Source: Paraburkholderia heleia NBRC 101817
GTDB taxonomy: Bacteria; Pseudomonadota; Gammaproteobacteria; Burkholderiales; Burkholderiaceae
NCBI RefSeq assembly: GCF_000739775.1
Contig: NZ_BBJH01000021.1
Location: 1 to 64,000, forward strand
Reading direction: 5' to 3'
Length of the DNA stretch: 64,000 bases
Shown: positions 35,084 through 44,436 of the stretch, piece by piece
Layout: the number at the start of each line of letters is the position of its first letter
Numbering within the stretch: the first letter of the stretch is position 1
Position numbers and translations under genes: made by a program
The notes under the pieces: model-generated
What the model was told of the DNA's origin: nothing
What the model saw: only the letters and a program-made list of their open reading frames with translations
Database searches by the model: none

Positions 35084-35899
35084 TTGGATCTCGAAACCAT
35101 CCGCGTATTCATCATGACCCGGGGCATCGACTTCGGGACCAAGGTCGTGGCGGCGATCGTCCTGTGGATCATCGGGCGCTGGGCCATCAACCTTGTCGCC
35201 GGGGTGCTGCGCAAGGTGCTCGCGCGCAACGAGCGCGTCGACCCCACGCTCGCGCACTACCTCAGTTCGATCCTCGCCGCCGTGTTGAACCTGCTGCTGG
35301 TCCTCGCGATCCTGCAGGTGTTCGGCGTGCAGACCACCTCGTTCGCGGCGCTCCTCGCCGGTCTCGGCCTCGCCATCGGTACGGCGTGGGGCGGCCTGCT
35401 CGCGCATTTCGCGGCGGGCGTGTTCATGCAGGTGCTGCGCCCGTTCAAGGTGGGCGACTTCGTGACGGCCGGGGGCGTGACGGGCACCGTGAAGGAACTC
35501 GGCATCTTCGGCACGACCCTCATCTCGCCGGACAACGTGGTCAACATCGTCGGCAACAACAAGATCTTCTCGGACACCATCTCGAACTACAGCGCAACGG
35601 CCGTGCGCCGCGTGGAGCTGACCGCGAAGATCGCCAACGGCGTCGATCCCGTCGATGCCGCCAGCCGCCTGCGCGGCGCCATCGCGAAAATTCCGAACGT
35701 TTCGCAGGAGCCGCCGCCCGACGTCGAGATTCTCTCGTTCACGCCGGAAGGCCCGCTGCTGGCCGTGCGGCCCTACACCAGCAACGACACCTACTGGCAG
35801 GTGTACTTCGACACCAACCGCGCGATTGTCGAGACCTTCAAGGAGGCCGGCTACCCGACACCCGAAACGCCCTCGATCATTCGCCGCGTGGGCACCTAG
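35084..35899 (+). CDS. small-conductance mechanosensitive channel, MscS family
   Basis: An inner membrane channel relieving osmotic pressure. The product (271 aa from the TTG at 35084) has three membrane helices, the pore-lining TM3 with GLGLAIGTAWGGLLAHFAAGVFM, then the conserved beta domain FKVGDFVTAGGVTGTVKELGIF and the cytoplasmic vestibule. The TTG start has GAGGG upstream and yields the family N-terminus LDLETIRVFI; an ATG at 35033 adds 17 residues without a visible ribosome site. Confidence 0.88.
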   Translation: MDLETIRVFIMTRGIDFGTKVVAAIVLWIIGRWAINLVAGVLRKVLARNERVDPTLAHYLSSILAAVLNLLLVLAILQVFGVQTTSFAALLAGLGLAIGTAWGGLLAHFAAGVFMQVLRPFKVGDFVTAGGVTGTVKELGIFGTTLISPDNVVNIVGNNKIFSDTISNYSATAVRRVELTAKIANGVDPVDAASRLRGAIAKIPNVSQEPPPDVEILSFTPEGPLLAVRPYTSNDTYWQVYFDTNRAIVETFKEAGYPTPETPSIIRRVGT

Positions 35900-35928
35900 C
35901 GCGCCGCGTTCGACGCGCCCGCCATAAC

Positions 35929-35961
35929 AAAACGGCATCGCCTTCGCAGGCGATGCCGTTT
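35929..35961. terminator. bidirectional terminator mscS/dedA
   Basis: A perfect 13-bp stem (AAACGGCATCGCC and complement) with a 6-nt loop lies between the convergent genes. Confidence 0.8.
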
Positions 35962-35994
35962 CTCATTGGGTCGCGCCCTGAAGGCGCCGGACGC

Positions 35995-36681
35995 TCAACC
36001 GCCGTTGGGCTTGCGCACGGCGCCGCCGCGCGAGTTCCTGCGCAGCATCTTCCACACGCCGCCGATCACGACCGGCACGATCGCCGCGCCGATGCCGACG
36101 AGCACGATCACGTTGAGGTACTGGCGAATGAACGGAATGTTGCCGAAGAAGTAGCCGAGCAGCACGAGCAGCAACACCCAGAACAGCGCGCCCGTGACCG
36201 TGAAGAACTGAAAGCGCCGCATCGGCATTTGCGAGACGCCCGCCACGAACGGTGCAAACGTGCGCACGACAGGAATGAAGCGCGCGAGCACGATGGTCTT
36301 GCCGCCATGGCGCTCGTAGAATTCGTGCGTTTTCTGCAGCGCGGCGCGGTCGAGGAAGCGTTCGAGCACGGGAATGTGCGTATTGAACACCTTCGGCCCG
36401 ATGGCGCGCCCAATCAGAAAGTTCACTGTATTGCCGAGGACCGCCGCGACGAGCAGCAGGACGATCAGCAGGCCGAGATTCATTTCATGCGTAGCGGCAA
36501 ACGCGCCGCCGATGAAGAGCAGCGAGTCGCCGGGCAGGAACGGCAGCACCACGAGGCCGGTTTCGCAGAACACGATCAGGAACAGCACCGCGTAGACCCA
36601 GCCGCCGTATTGCTGGATGAAGACACCGAGAAACTTGTCGATGTGCAAGACAAGATTGACGAACTGCAGAAGCGTATCCAA
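35995..36681 (-). CDS. DedA family membrane protein
   Basis: A 228-aa inner membrane protein. It has the family motifs ETGLVVLPFLPGDSLLFIGG, RFIPVVRTFAPFVAGVSQMP and a C-terminal membrane helix followed by a basic tail. DedA proteins act as lipid (undecaprenyl phosphate or phospholipid) transporters and affect drug resistance. The TTG start at 36681 has AAGGGA upstream. Confidence 0.92.
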   Translation of the reverse strand: MDTLLQFVNLVLHIDKFLGVFIQQYGGWVYAVLFLIVFCETGLVVLPFLPGDSLLFIGGAFAATHEMNLGLLIVLLLVAAVLGNTVNFLIGRAIGPKVFNTHIPVLERFLDRAALQKTHEFYERHGGKTIVLARFIPVVRTFAPFVAGVSQMPMRRFQFFTVTGALFWVLLLVLLGYFFGNIPFIRQYLNVIVLVGIGAAIVPVVIGGVWKMLRRNSRGGAVRKPNGG

Positions 36682-36892
36682 AAGTGTCCCTTATTGATCG
36701 TGGGCCGTGCGCCTGAAAAAACGCGTTCGCCCAGCGTTGCGCGAGAAGCCAGATTGACCGCGCCATGATACCGAAAGTGCCAGGCCGTCACGAAAAAAAT
36801 CCCGCCAATTTCGGTGAATTGGCGCACAAAGCGCCGCTAGATGGCGGTTTTAGGGGCGCAGTTGCACATCGGGCCGCGCCGCGCCGACTCGC

Positions 36893-36898
36893 TATAAT
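36893..36898 (+). promoter_or_regulatory. TATAAT -10 element at the mutL start
   Basis: A perfect TATAAT ends 7 bp before the mutL ATG, which would put the transcript start at or within a base or two of the ATG. No good -35 is seen at 16-18 bp and there is no Shine-Dalgarno. Confidence 0.5.
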
Positions 36899-36905
36899 TG
36901 CGCGC

Positions 36906-39050
36906 ATGTCTTCGAATTCCGAACCCACCGGCGCCGTGCCGGACTCCGCCGACGCCGCGGACATTGCAAGGACGGCCGGCGCCGCACAGCCCGCGCGCGC
37001 GATTCAGGCGCTGCCCGACCAGCTCATCAGCCAGATCGCGGCGGGTGAAGTGGTCGAGCGGCCCGCCTCGGTCGTCAAGGAACTGCTCGAAAACGCACTC
37101 GATGCAGGCGCCAGCACGCTGCGCATCCTGCTCGACGAGGGCGGCGTCAAGCGCATCTCCATCGCCGACGACGGCTGCGGCATTCCCGAAGCCGAACTCC
37201 CGCTCGCGCTCATGCGCCACGCCACGAGCAAGATCCGCTCGCTCGCCGAACTGGAGAGCGTCGCGACGCTCGGGTTCCGGGGCGAAGCGCTGGCGTCGAT
37301 CGCCTCGGTGGCCGAGATGTCGATCACGAGCCGCAGCGCCGACGCGCCGCACGCCGTCAAGATCGAGGGGCACACCGGCGCGGTCTCGCCGGCTGCGGGC
37401 GGCCAGGGCACGACCATCGAAGTGCGCGAGCTGTACTTCAACACGCCCGCGCGCCGCAAGTTTCTGAAGAGCGAGCAGACCGAACTGGGCCATTGCCTCG
37501 AGATGATCCGCCGCAGCGCGCTCGCGCGCCCGGACGTCGCGATCTCGGTGCTGCACAACGGCCGCGCGGTCGAGCACTGGAACGCGAGCGATCCGGCCAC
37601 GCGCGTCTCGAAGATCCTCGGCGAAGTGTTCGCCACGGCGCATCTGCCGCTCGACGAGCGCGCCGGGCCGCTCGCCGTGTACGGTTGTGCGGGCCTGCCC
37701 ACGGCGAGCCGCAACCGCGCCGACCAGCAATATTTCTTCGTGAACGGCCGATTCGTGCGCGACAAGCTGCTCACGCACGCGGTGCGCTCGGCTTACGAAG
37801 ACGTGCTGCACGGCGAGCGCTATCCATCGTACGTGTTGTTCCTCGACCTGCCGCCCGAAGCCGTCGACGTGAACGTGCATCCCTCGAAGATCGAAGTGCG
37901 TTTCCGCGATTCGCGCTCGATTCACCAGTTCGTGTTCCATGCCGTGCAGCGCGCACTCGCGCGCCACGCGGGCGCCTCGCCCGAGACCACCTCGGGCGGG
38001 CATGCCGCCGCGCTCATCGAGCCGCGGGCACTGCCTGGCGCCGGGGTGCTGGGCGCCTCGGTCGGGCTGGCTTCGGGCGCGGCCGGCTCCGCGCGCCCCG
38101 GCATACCGCCCGGCGCGGTGGGCGGCGCGGCAGGCGGCTTCGGCGCCGACAGCAAGTTCGGCACCGCGAGCGTGGCGAGCAGCTTCGGCGGCGGCGCGGG
38201 TGGCGCGCTCTCGCGCGCGCCGGGTTTCGGCCAGACAGGCGGCGGCGGTGCAAGCGCGGGCAGCGGCAACACCTGGCTGCGCCAGTCGCGCATGACGCAG
38301 GGCAGCCTGCCTGTCGCGCAGCCGCTCGCGCTTTATGACGCCTTGTTCGGCCGCAAAGATGTCGGCGCCGGCACGTCGCAAGGCTCGACGGTGCCGCAGG
38401 CGCAAGACGGCGCAGCCGGCGCGTTCGCCGCCAGTGCCCCGCACGCCGCCTTCGAAGCCGGCGAGGACCATCCGCTCGGCTTCGCGCTCGGCCAGGTCCA
38501 CGGCATCTACGTGCTCGCGCAGAACGCGCGCGGCCTCGTGATCGTCGACATGCACGCCGCGCACGAGCGCATCCTGTACGAGCAGTTCAAGCAGGCCCTC
38601 GCCGAACGCTCGCTCGCCGTGCAGCCTTTGCTGATCCCGATCTCGATGACGGCCGATCCCGTCGAATCCGGCACTGTCGAGGAAGAAAAGGCCACGCTCG
38701 AAGCGCTGGGCTTCGATCTCGCCGTGCTCTCGCCCACCTCGATCGCGATCCGCGCGGTGCCCGCGCTTCTCAAGGACGCCGATCTCCAGGCGCTCGCGCG
38801 CGCCGTCCTGGCCGACCTGCACGCGTACGGCGGCTCGCGCGTGCTCACCGAGCGCCAGCACGAGATGCTCGGCACGCTCGCCTGCCACCACGCGGTGCGC
38901 GCGAACCGGCGTCTCACGCTCGACGAAATGAACGCGCTCCTGCGCCAGATGGAAGCCACCGAGCGCGCCGACCAGTGCAACCACGGCCGGCCGACCTGGT
39001 ACCAGCTCACGCTCGCCGATCTCGATCGGCTCTTCATGCGCGGTCAATGA
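36906..39050 (+). CDS. mutL: DNA mismatch repair protein MutL
   Basis: It couples MutS mismatch recognition to strand incision. The 714-aa product has the GHKL ATPase motifs LENALDAGAS, ADDGCGI, TLGFRGEALASIASV and ELYFNTPARRKFLKSE, and PSKIEVRFRD. A Gly/Ala/Ser-rich linker covers roughly residues 355-500. The C-terminal domain carries VDMHAAHERILYEQFK near residue 550, matching the DQHAAHE endonuclease motif, and ACHHAVRANRRL and CNHGRPT metal-site motifs. It overlaps miaA by 4 bp. Confidence 0.95.
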   Translation: MSSNSEPTGAVPDSADAADIARTAGAAQPARAIQALPDQLISQIAAGEVVERPASVVKELLENALDAGASTLRILLDEGGVKRISIADDGCGIPEAELPLALMRHATSKIRSLAELESVATLGFRGEALASIASVAEMSITSRSADAPHAVKIEGHTGAVSPAAGGQGTTIEVRELYFNTPARRKFLKSEQTELGHCLEMIRRSALARPDVAISVLHNGRAVEHWNASDPATRVSKILGEVFATAHLPLDERAGPLAVYGCAGLPTASRNRADQQYFFVNGRFVRDKLLTHAVRSAYEDVLHGERYPSYVLFLDLPPEAVDVNVHPSKIEVRFRDSRSIHQFVFHAVQRALARHAGASPETTSGGHAAALIEPRALPGAGVLGASVGLASGAAGSARPGIPPGAVGGAAGGFGADSKFGTASVASSFGGGAGGALSRAPGFGQTGGGGASAGSGNTWLRQSRMTQGSLPVAQPLALYDALFGRKDVGAGTSQGSTVPQAQDGAAGAFAASAPHAAFEAGEDHPLGFALGQVHGIYVLAQNARGLVIVDMHAAHERILYEQFKQALAERSLAVQPLLIPISMTADPVESGTVEEEKATLEALGFDLAVLSPTSIAIRAVPALLKDADLQALARAVLADLHAYGGSRVLTERQHEMLGTLACHHAVRANRRLTLDEMNALLRQMEATERADQCNHGRPTWYQLTLADLDRLFMRGQ

Positions 39051-40027
39051 CGCAGCCCGCGAAACAAGCAGACGCAGCGCTGCCCGTCGCGTGTCTGCTC
39101 GGCCCCACGGCCTCCGGCAAGACGGCAGCCGCGCTCGCCTATGCCGCGCAGTCGGCGGCGCGCGGGCGCACCGTAGAGATCGTGAGCGTCGATTCGGCGC
39201 TCGTGTATCGCGAGATGGATATCGGCACGGCGAAGCCGACCGCCGCGGAGCGGGCGGCGGCCGCGCATCATCTGATCGACATCGTCGATCCGCTGGATGC
39301 CTATAGCGCCGCCGACTTTCGCGCCGACGCACTGCGCGTGACGGGCGAGATCGTCGCACGCGGGAACGTGCCGCTGCTAGTGGGCGGGACGATGCTCTAC
39401 TACAAGGCGCTCACGCAAGGCCTGAACGACCTGCCCTCGGCCGATCCGGCCGTGCGCGCGCAGCTCGACGCCGAAGCCGCGCGCGATGGCTGGCCCGCCA
39501 TGCATGCCCGCCTCGCGCAAGTCGACCCGGCCACGGCCGCACGCCTCGCCCCGAACGACTCGCAGCGCATCCAGCGGGCGCTCGAAATCTTCATGCTGAG
39601 CGGGCAGCCGATGTCGGTGCTGCTCGCTACGCCCTCCACGCGCGAGGATGAAGCCGCGCGCTACCGCTTCGTGCCAGTCGCGCTCGAGCCGTCCGATCGC
39701 AGCGTGCTGCATGCGCGCATCGAAGCGCGCTTCGACGCGATGCTCGCGGGCGGCCTCATCGACGAGGTGAAGGCGCTGCGCGCGCGCGGCGACCTGAACC
39801 CCGACCTGCCCTCCATGCGCTGCGTGGGTTATCGCCAGGTATGGGAGTACCTCGATGGCGAGGTCGATTACGACACCATGCGCGACAAAGGCGTATTCGC
39901 CACCCGCCAGCTCTGCAAGCGCCAGCTCACGTGGCTGCGCGCCATGCCGGAGCGCATCGTCGTGGATTGCTGCGCGCAGGATGCGGGCGCACAGGCCGTC
40001 GCGGCGGTCGCGCAGATCGGCGGCTGA
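39047..40027 (+). CDS. miaA: tRNA dimethylallyltransferase
   Basis: It adds the isopentenyl group to A37 of tRNAs reading UNN codons. The 326-aa product has the P-loop LLGPTASGKTAAAL, DSALVYREMDIGTAKP, VGGTMLYYKALTQG, and the C-terminal MRCVGYRQVWEYL and FATRQLCKRQLTWLR. Its ATG overlaps the mutL stop by 4 bp, so it is translationally coupled to mutL. No hfq gene follows. Confidence 0.95.
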   Translation: MTQPAKQADAALPVACLLGPTASGKTAAALAYAAQSAARGRTVEIVSVDSALVYREMDIGTAKPTAAERAAAAHHLIDIVDPLDAYSAADFRADALRVTGEIVARGNVPLLVGGTMLYYKALTQGLNDLPSADPAVRAQLDAEAARDGWPAMHARLAQVDPATAARLAPNDSQRIQRALEIFMLSGQPMSVLLATPSTREDEAARYRFVPVALEPSDRSVLHARIEARFDAMLAGGLIDEVKALRARGDLNPDLPSMRCVGYRQVWEYLDGEVDYDTMRDKGVFATRQLCKRQLTWLRAMPERIVVDCCAQDAGAQAVAAVAQIGG

Positions 40028-40177
40028 AGCCGCGGCCTCTTTCCGTCGCTGGCTCCTCCCCGCCGGACCCCTTGTGCGCCACAACATCCCCGCTCAGCCC
40101 GCAGGCGACGCCCATCCGTGCGCGGCACGCGCGCCATCGCCCGCCGCAGCGCGCCACCGAAATCCACCCTCGTCCGC

Positions 40178-40231
40178 TTGACTTTCGATCGGCCGGATAC
40201 GATCATTCGTTCAACACTAGAGCAATTGCTC
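40178..40231 (+). promoter_or_regulatory. promoter and operator of the dalD-xylB-sorC unit
   Basis: TTGACT (40178-40183), 17-bp spacer, GATCAT (40201-40206), 13 bp, then the perfect palindrome GAGCAATTGCTC (40220-40231). The dyad lies just downstream of the expected transcript start, where a repressor would block initiation. The architecture is copied at the minus-strand polyol operon. Confidence 0.75.
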
Positions 40232-40272
40232 AGGCTTGAGCCGATCGGCCGCTTTGAGTAAGGAGACAGCGA

Positions 40273-41688
40273 ATGAACACCGAACGCAGCAATGCGAACG
40301 TGATCCTGCACATCGGCGCCGGGTCGTTTCACCGGGCGCATCAGGCGTGGTACCTGCATCGCGTGAACCTCACGCGCAAGCCCGACGAGGCCGCATGGTC
40401 GCTCACCGTCGGCAACATCCGCTCCGACATGAACGCCGTGATGGACGCGCTGGCCGCGCAGAACGGCGCCTACACGCTCGAAACGGTCACCCCGCAGGGC
40501 GAGCGCGCGTACGAGACGATCCGCTCGATCACGCGCGTGCTGCCGTGGTCCGCCGATCTCGCAAGCCTGATCGACGCAGGCGCCGACTCGAACTGCAAGA
40601 TCATCGCGTTCACGGTGACCGAAGGCGGCTACTACCTCGACGAGCACGACCGCCTCGACACCGGGAACCCCGACCTCGCCGCCGACCTGAAGGGCGGCCG
40701 CACGACGATCTACGGCGCGCTCGCCGCGATCCTCGAAGCGCGCATGGCACAGAACCCCGGCGACGGCGGCGCCGTCACGCTGCAGACCTGCGACAACCTG
40801 CGCAGCAACGGCAAGCGATTTCACGCGGGCATGCGCGAATTCCTCGCGCTGCGCGGCGCCATGGATCTGCGCGCCTGGTTCGACGCGAACACGGCGTGCC
40901 CCGACTCCATGGTGGACCGCATCACGCCGCGCCCCACGCCCGACGTGCGCGAGCGCGTGAAAGCGGCGACCGGCGTGGACGACGCCTGCCCGGTGATGGG
41001 CGAGGCATTCATCCAGTGGGTAATCGAGGATCACTTCTGCGCGGGCCGGCCCGCCTGGGAGCGCGCAGGCGCCGAGATGGTCGAATCGGTGATGCCCTAC
41101 GAGGAAGCGAAGATCCGCATCCTCAACGCCACGCACAGCTGCATTGCGTGGGCGGGCACGCTCGTCGGGCTAGACTTCATCCACGAAGGCACCCACGATG
41201 CCGACATCCGCACCTTCGCGCGCGAGTACGTGAGCGAGGACGTGATTGCCTGCCTCACGCCCAGCCCGCTCGATCTCGCGAAGTATCGCGACGTCGTGCT
41301 CGAACGCTTCAGCAATCCGTACATCCAGGACACGAACCAGCGCGTGGCCGCCGACGGCTACTCGAAGATTCCCGGCTTCATCGCGCCCACGCTCGCGCAA
41401 CGCATCGCCGCGGGCGCGACGCCCGCCGCCACGGCCATGCTGCCCGCGCTCTTTCTGCGCTTTCTGGAACGCTGGCACAAGGGCACGCTACCCTACCGCT
41501 ACCAGGACGGCGTGATGGACGAAGCCGCCGTGCACCGCATGTTCGACAGCGGCGACCCCGTCTCGGCCTTTCTCGGCGACAAGCTGCTGTGGGGCGGCCT
41601 CGCGGGCAATCCGACCCTGGGCGGCGCGGTACGCGGCGCGCTCACGCGCGTCGACCAGTGGCTCGCCTCGCGCGGCTGCAGCGTTTGA
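40273..41688 (+). CDS. dalD: mannitol dehydrogenase family protein, probable D-arabitol 4-dehydrogenase
   Basis: A long-chain polyol dehydrogenase oxidising D-arabitol to D-xylulose (and probably D-mannitol to fructose). The 471-aa product has the Rossmann start ILHIGAGSFHRAHQAWYLHR, FTVTEGGYYLD, RITPRPTP and KIRILNATHSCIAWAGTL, whose Lys-Asn-His set is catalytic in this family. AAGGAG precedes the ATG. The adjacent xylulokinase gene supports the arabitol assignment; the exact substrate is inferred. Confidence 0.88.
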   Translation: MNTERSNANVILHIGAGSFHRAHQAWYLHRVNLTRKPDEAAWSLTVGNIRSDMNAVMDALAAQNGAYTLETVTPQGERAYETIRSITRVLPWSADLASLIDAGADSNCKIIAFTVTEGGYYLDEHDRLDTGNPDLAADLKGGRTTIYGALAAILEARMAQNPGDGGAVTLQTCDNLRSNGKRFHAGMREFLALRGAMDLRAWFDANTACPDSMVDRITPRPTPDVRERVKAATGVDDACPVMGEAFIQWVIEDHFCAGRPAWERAGAEMVESVMPYEEAKIRILNATHSCIAWAGTLVGLDFIHEGTHDADIRTFAREYVSEDVIACLTPSPLDLAKYRDVVLERFSNPYIQDTNQRVAADGYSKIPGFIAPTLAQRIAAGATPAATAMLPALFLRFLERWHKGTLPYRYQDGVMDEAAVHRMFDSGDPVSAFLGDKLLWGGLAGNPTLGGAVRGALTRVDQWLASRGCSV

Positions 41689-41810
41689 AGCCATCCCGCG
41701 GCGTCCTCCATCCCACCCGCGCCACGCGCGCCCTGCGGGTCGGCGCGCATGGCGTCGCGCCCGGCGCGCGGCTAAAGTAGCGCAACTCTCTTCACGACTT
41801 CAGCGCGCCT

Positions 41811-43292
41811 ATGTATCTCGGCATCGACCTCGGCACCTCCGAAGTGAAAGTCCTGCTGCTCGCGCCCGACGGCCGCGTGGTCGGCACTGCCGGCACGCCC
41901 TTCGCCGTCTCGCGGCCCCACCCGCGCTGGTCCGAGCAGAATCCGGCCGACTGGTGGGACGGCACGCGCCGCGCGCTCGCCGCGCTGCGCGAGGCGCATC
42001 CGCACGCATTCGCGCAGGTGCGCGGCATCGGCCTTTCCGGGCAGATGCACGGCGCCGTGCTGCTCGACGCGCACGACAACGTACTGCGCCCCGCGATCCT
42101 CTGGAACGACATGCGCGCGGTGGACGAATGCGCCGAGCTGACCGCGCGCGCACCGCAGTTGCATCGCATTGCGGGCAATCTCGCCATGCCGGGCTTCACC
42201 GCGCCCAAGCTGCTGTGGGTCGCGCGCCACGAGCCGCAGATCTTCCGTGCAACGGCCTGTGTGCTGCTGCCGAAGGACTATCTACGCCTGCAACTCACCG
42301 GCGGCAAGGTCTCCGATCCGTCGGACGCCGCGGGCACGCTCTGGCTCGACGTGGCCAAACGCGACTGGTCCGACGCGCTGCTGGACGCCTGCAACATGAC
42401 GCGCGCGCAAATGCCCGCGCTCGCCGAAGGCAGCGCGCCCTCCGGCACGCTCCTGCCCGCGCTCGCGCGCGAATTCGGCCTGCGCGAGGACGTCGTGGTC
42501 GCAGCAGGCGGCGGCGACAACGCGACGAGCGCCATCGGCATCGGCGCCACGCAGCCCGGCGACGGCTTCGTCTCGCTCGGCACCTCGGGCGTGCTGTGCG
42601 TGGTGGGCGACCGCTTCCGGCCCAATCCCGCTTCGGCCGTGCATGCGTTCTGCCACGCGATTCCCGACCGCTGGCACCAGATGAGCGTCGTGCTTTCGGC
42701 GGCGAGCTGCCTGCGCTGGGTCTGCAAGCTCACGGGCACCAACGAGCCCACGCTGCTCGCCGAAGTCGAACAGCTCAACACGCAAGCCGTCGCCGAAGCC
42801 CCGCTCTTCCTGCCGTATCTCTCGGGCGAGCGCACGCCGCACAACGACCCGTATGCGCAGGGTGTGTTCTTCGGCATGACGCACGCGACCGATCGCGCGC
42901 TGCTCGGCTACGCCGTACTCGAGGGCGTGACGCTCGCGCTCACCGACGGTCTCGACGCGCTCGCGGCGGCCGGTACCGAAGTGGGCGCGCTGTCGATGCT
43001 GGGCGGCGGCGCGCGCAGCGGCTACTGGGCGCAGCTGGTTGCGGACGCATTCAATACGCCCACGCGCCAGCACGGCGGCGGCGAGACGGGCGCGGCGCTC
43101 GGCGCGGCGCGCCTTGGCTGGCTCGCGGCGGGCGGCAGCGCGCGCGAGGTGCTGACCAAGCCGCCCGTGGTGGCCGAGTACACGCCGGATGCCGCGCGCC
43201 ACGCGGCGCTGCGCGAGCGGCTCAGCGCCTACCGTGCGCTGTACCGCCACGTGCGCCCGCTCTTCGAGCCCTCGCGCGAGCGCCTCGCGTAA
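41811..43292 (+). CDS. xylB: xylulokinase
   Basis: An FGGY kinase making D-xylulose 5-phosphate. The 493-aa product has the ATPase start YLGIDLGTSEVKVLLL, RGIGLSGQMHGAVLLD with the substrate contact, LLPKDYLRLQLTG, SDAAGTLWLDV and the phosphate-binding GDNATSAIGIG and LGGGARSGYWAQLVAD. The MHG and NDMR motifs match xylulokinases. It is 122 bp after dalD, completing arabitol to xylulose to xylulose 5-phosphate. Confidence 0.92.
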   Translation: MYLGIDLGTSEVKVLLLAPDGRVVGTAGTPFAVSRPHPRWSEQNPADWWDGTRRALAALREAHPHAFAQVRGIGLSGQMHGAVLLDAHDNVLRPAILWNDMRAVDECAELTARAPQLHRIAGNLAMPGFTAPKLLWVARHEPQIFRATACVLLPKDYLRLQLTGGKVSDPSDAAGTLWLDVAKRDWSDALLDACNMTRAQMPALAEGSAPSGTLLPALAREFGLREDVVVAAGGGDNATSAIGIGATQPGDGFVSLGTSGVLCVVGDRFRPNPASAVHAFCHAIPDRWHQMSVVLSAASCLRWVCKLTGTNEPTLLAEVEQLNTQAVAEAPLFLPYLSGERTPHNDPYAQGVFFGMTHATDRALLGYAVLEGVTLALTDGLDALAAAGTEVGALSMLGGGARSGYWAQLVADAFNTPTRQHGGGETGAALGAARLGWLAAGGSAREVLTKPPVVAEYTPDAARHAALRERLSAYRALYRHVRPLFEPSRERLA

Positions 43293-43351
43293 GTCGTGCA
43301 ATAGCGTCCGTCAACTAAACTTCGGCCTCGATTCCCGCTCCGACCGTCACC

Positions 43352-44299
43352 GTGCCCAAGTCCACCGAAAAACTCGATCTCGCGACCCGCGCTGCCTGGC
43401 TCTACTACGTGGCCGGCAACACCCAGAACGAAATCGCCGAGAAGCTGCAGGTGTCGCGCCCGGTCGCGCAGCGCCTCGTCGCGTTCGCGGTCGAAAAGAA
43501 CCTCATTCGCGTGCGCGTCGATCATCGTCTCGCCGACTGCCTCGCGCTCGCCGACGCGCTTTCGAAGCGCTACGGCCTTTCGGTTTGCGAAGTGGTGCCC
43601 GTGGACAACGACACGCCCGAGGAAATCGACCGCAAGCTCGCGGTCGCGGGTGCGCAGGTGATGGAGCGCTACCTGACTGAAGAGCGGCCGATGGTGGTGG
43701 CCGTGAGCAGCGGCCGTACGCTCAAGGCCGCGGTCGATCAGATCGCACAGCTGGAGCGGCCTCAGCACCGGCTGGTGTCGATGGTGGGCGCGATCGCCCA
43801 GGACGGTTCGTCGAACCGTTACGACGTCGCGCTGCATATCTCCGAGAAGACGGGTGGCAAGCACTTTCTGCTGCCCGCACCGCTCATCGCGGATAGCGAG
43901 GCCGAGCGCGCGCAATGGTGCAATCACCGGCTCTATCGCATCGTCGAATCGCTTTCGGGCGAGGCCGATGTCGCGTTCGTGGGGATCGGCAATATCGGCG
44001 AACATTGCCCGCTGCATGAGGACGGCTTCATCACCTCCGACGAAGTGCGCGAGCTGATGGGCCAGGGCGCCGTGGCCGAAATGCTCGGCCTGCCGATCGA
44101 CGCGGCGGGCAAGCGCGTCGATTCGCCCACGGGCCGCCGCGTGACGAGCGTGTACCTCGATTCGCCGCCACGCCGCCCGACCATCGGCTTCGCCGGCGGC
44201 GCGCGCAAGCGTGAGGCGGTGATCGCGGCGCTCAACGGCGGCTGGCTCTCCGGGCTCGTCACCGACGAGCTGTGCGCGCGCGCCGCGATCGAACGCTGA
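43352..44299 (+). CDS. SorC/DeoR-type sugar-binding transcriptional regulator
   Basis: A 315-aa SorC-family regulator. The N-terminal helix-turn-helix (about residues 8-55) reads AWLYYVAGNTQNEIAEKLQV then SRPVAQRLVAFAVEKNLIRV; the effector domain has VAVSSGRTLKAAVDQ, DVAFVGIGNIG and RVTSVYLDSP. The GTG start has no strong ribosome site. It lies 59 bp after xylB. SorC proteins bind phosphorylated sugars, so xylulose 5-phosphate or a related ester is a reasonable effector. It is the probable regulator of both polyol units. Confidence 0.9.
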   Translation: MPKSTEKLDLATRAAWLYYVAGNTQNEIAEKLQVSRPVAQRLVAFAVEKNLIRVRVDHRLADCLALADALSKRYGLSVCEVVPVDNDTPEEIDRKLAVAGAQVMERYLTEERPMVVAVSSGRTLKAAVDQIAQLERPQHRLVSMVGAIAQDGSSNRYDVALHISEKTGGKHFLLPAPLIADSEAERAQWCNHRLYRIVESLSGEADVAFVGIGNIGEHCPLHEDGFITSDEVRELMGQGAVAEMLGLPIDAAGKRVDSPTGRRVTSVYLDSPPRRPTIGFAGGARKREAVIAALNGGWLSGLVTDELCARAAIER

Positions 44300-44334
44300 C
44301 GTCGTCGCCACGCCCAACGCCCACGGTGAAAAAA

Positions 44335-44353
44335 AGCCCGCACGAAGCGGGCT
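44335..44353. terminator. terminator between the convergent polyol units
   Basis: A 7-bp stem (AGCCCGC/GCGGGCT) with a 5-nt loop and an A run on its left. It could terminate both operons. Confidence 0.6.
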
Positions 44354-44436
44354 AATAAAGGCAACCTCAGGTACCTCGCCACACAAGACACCGCCTCACC
44401 CTCCTTCGAGGCGGTGCGTCCGGCAAGCCAGTGAAT

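Noticed and set aside
36837..39359. An 840-codon minus-strand open frame
   Set aside because: It is antisense to mutL and the start of miaA and shows no domain; a GC-skewed shadow frame.
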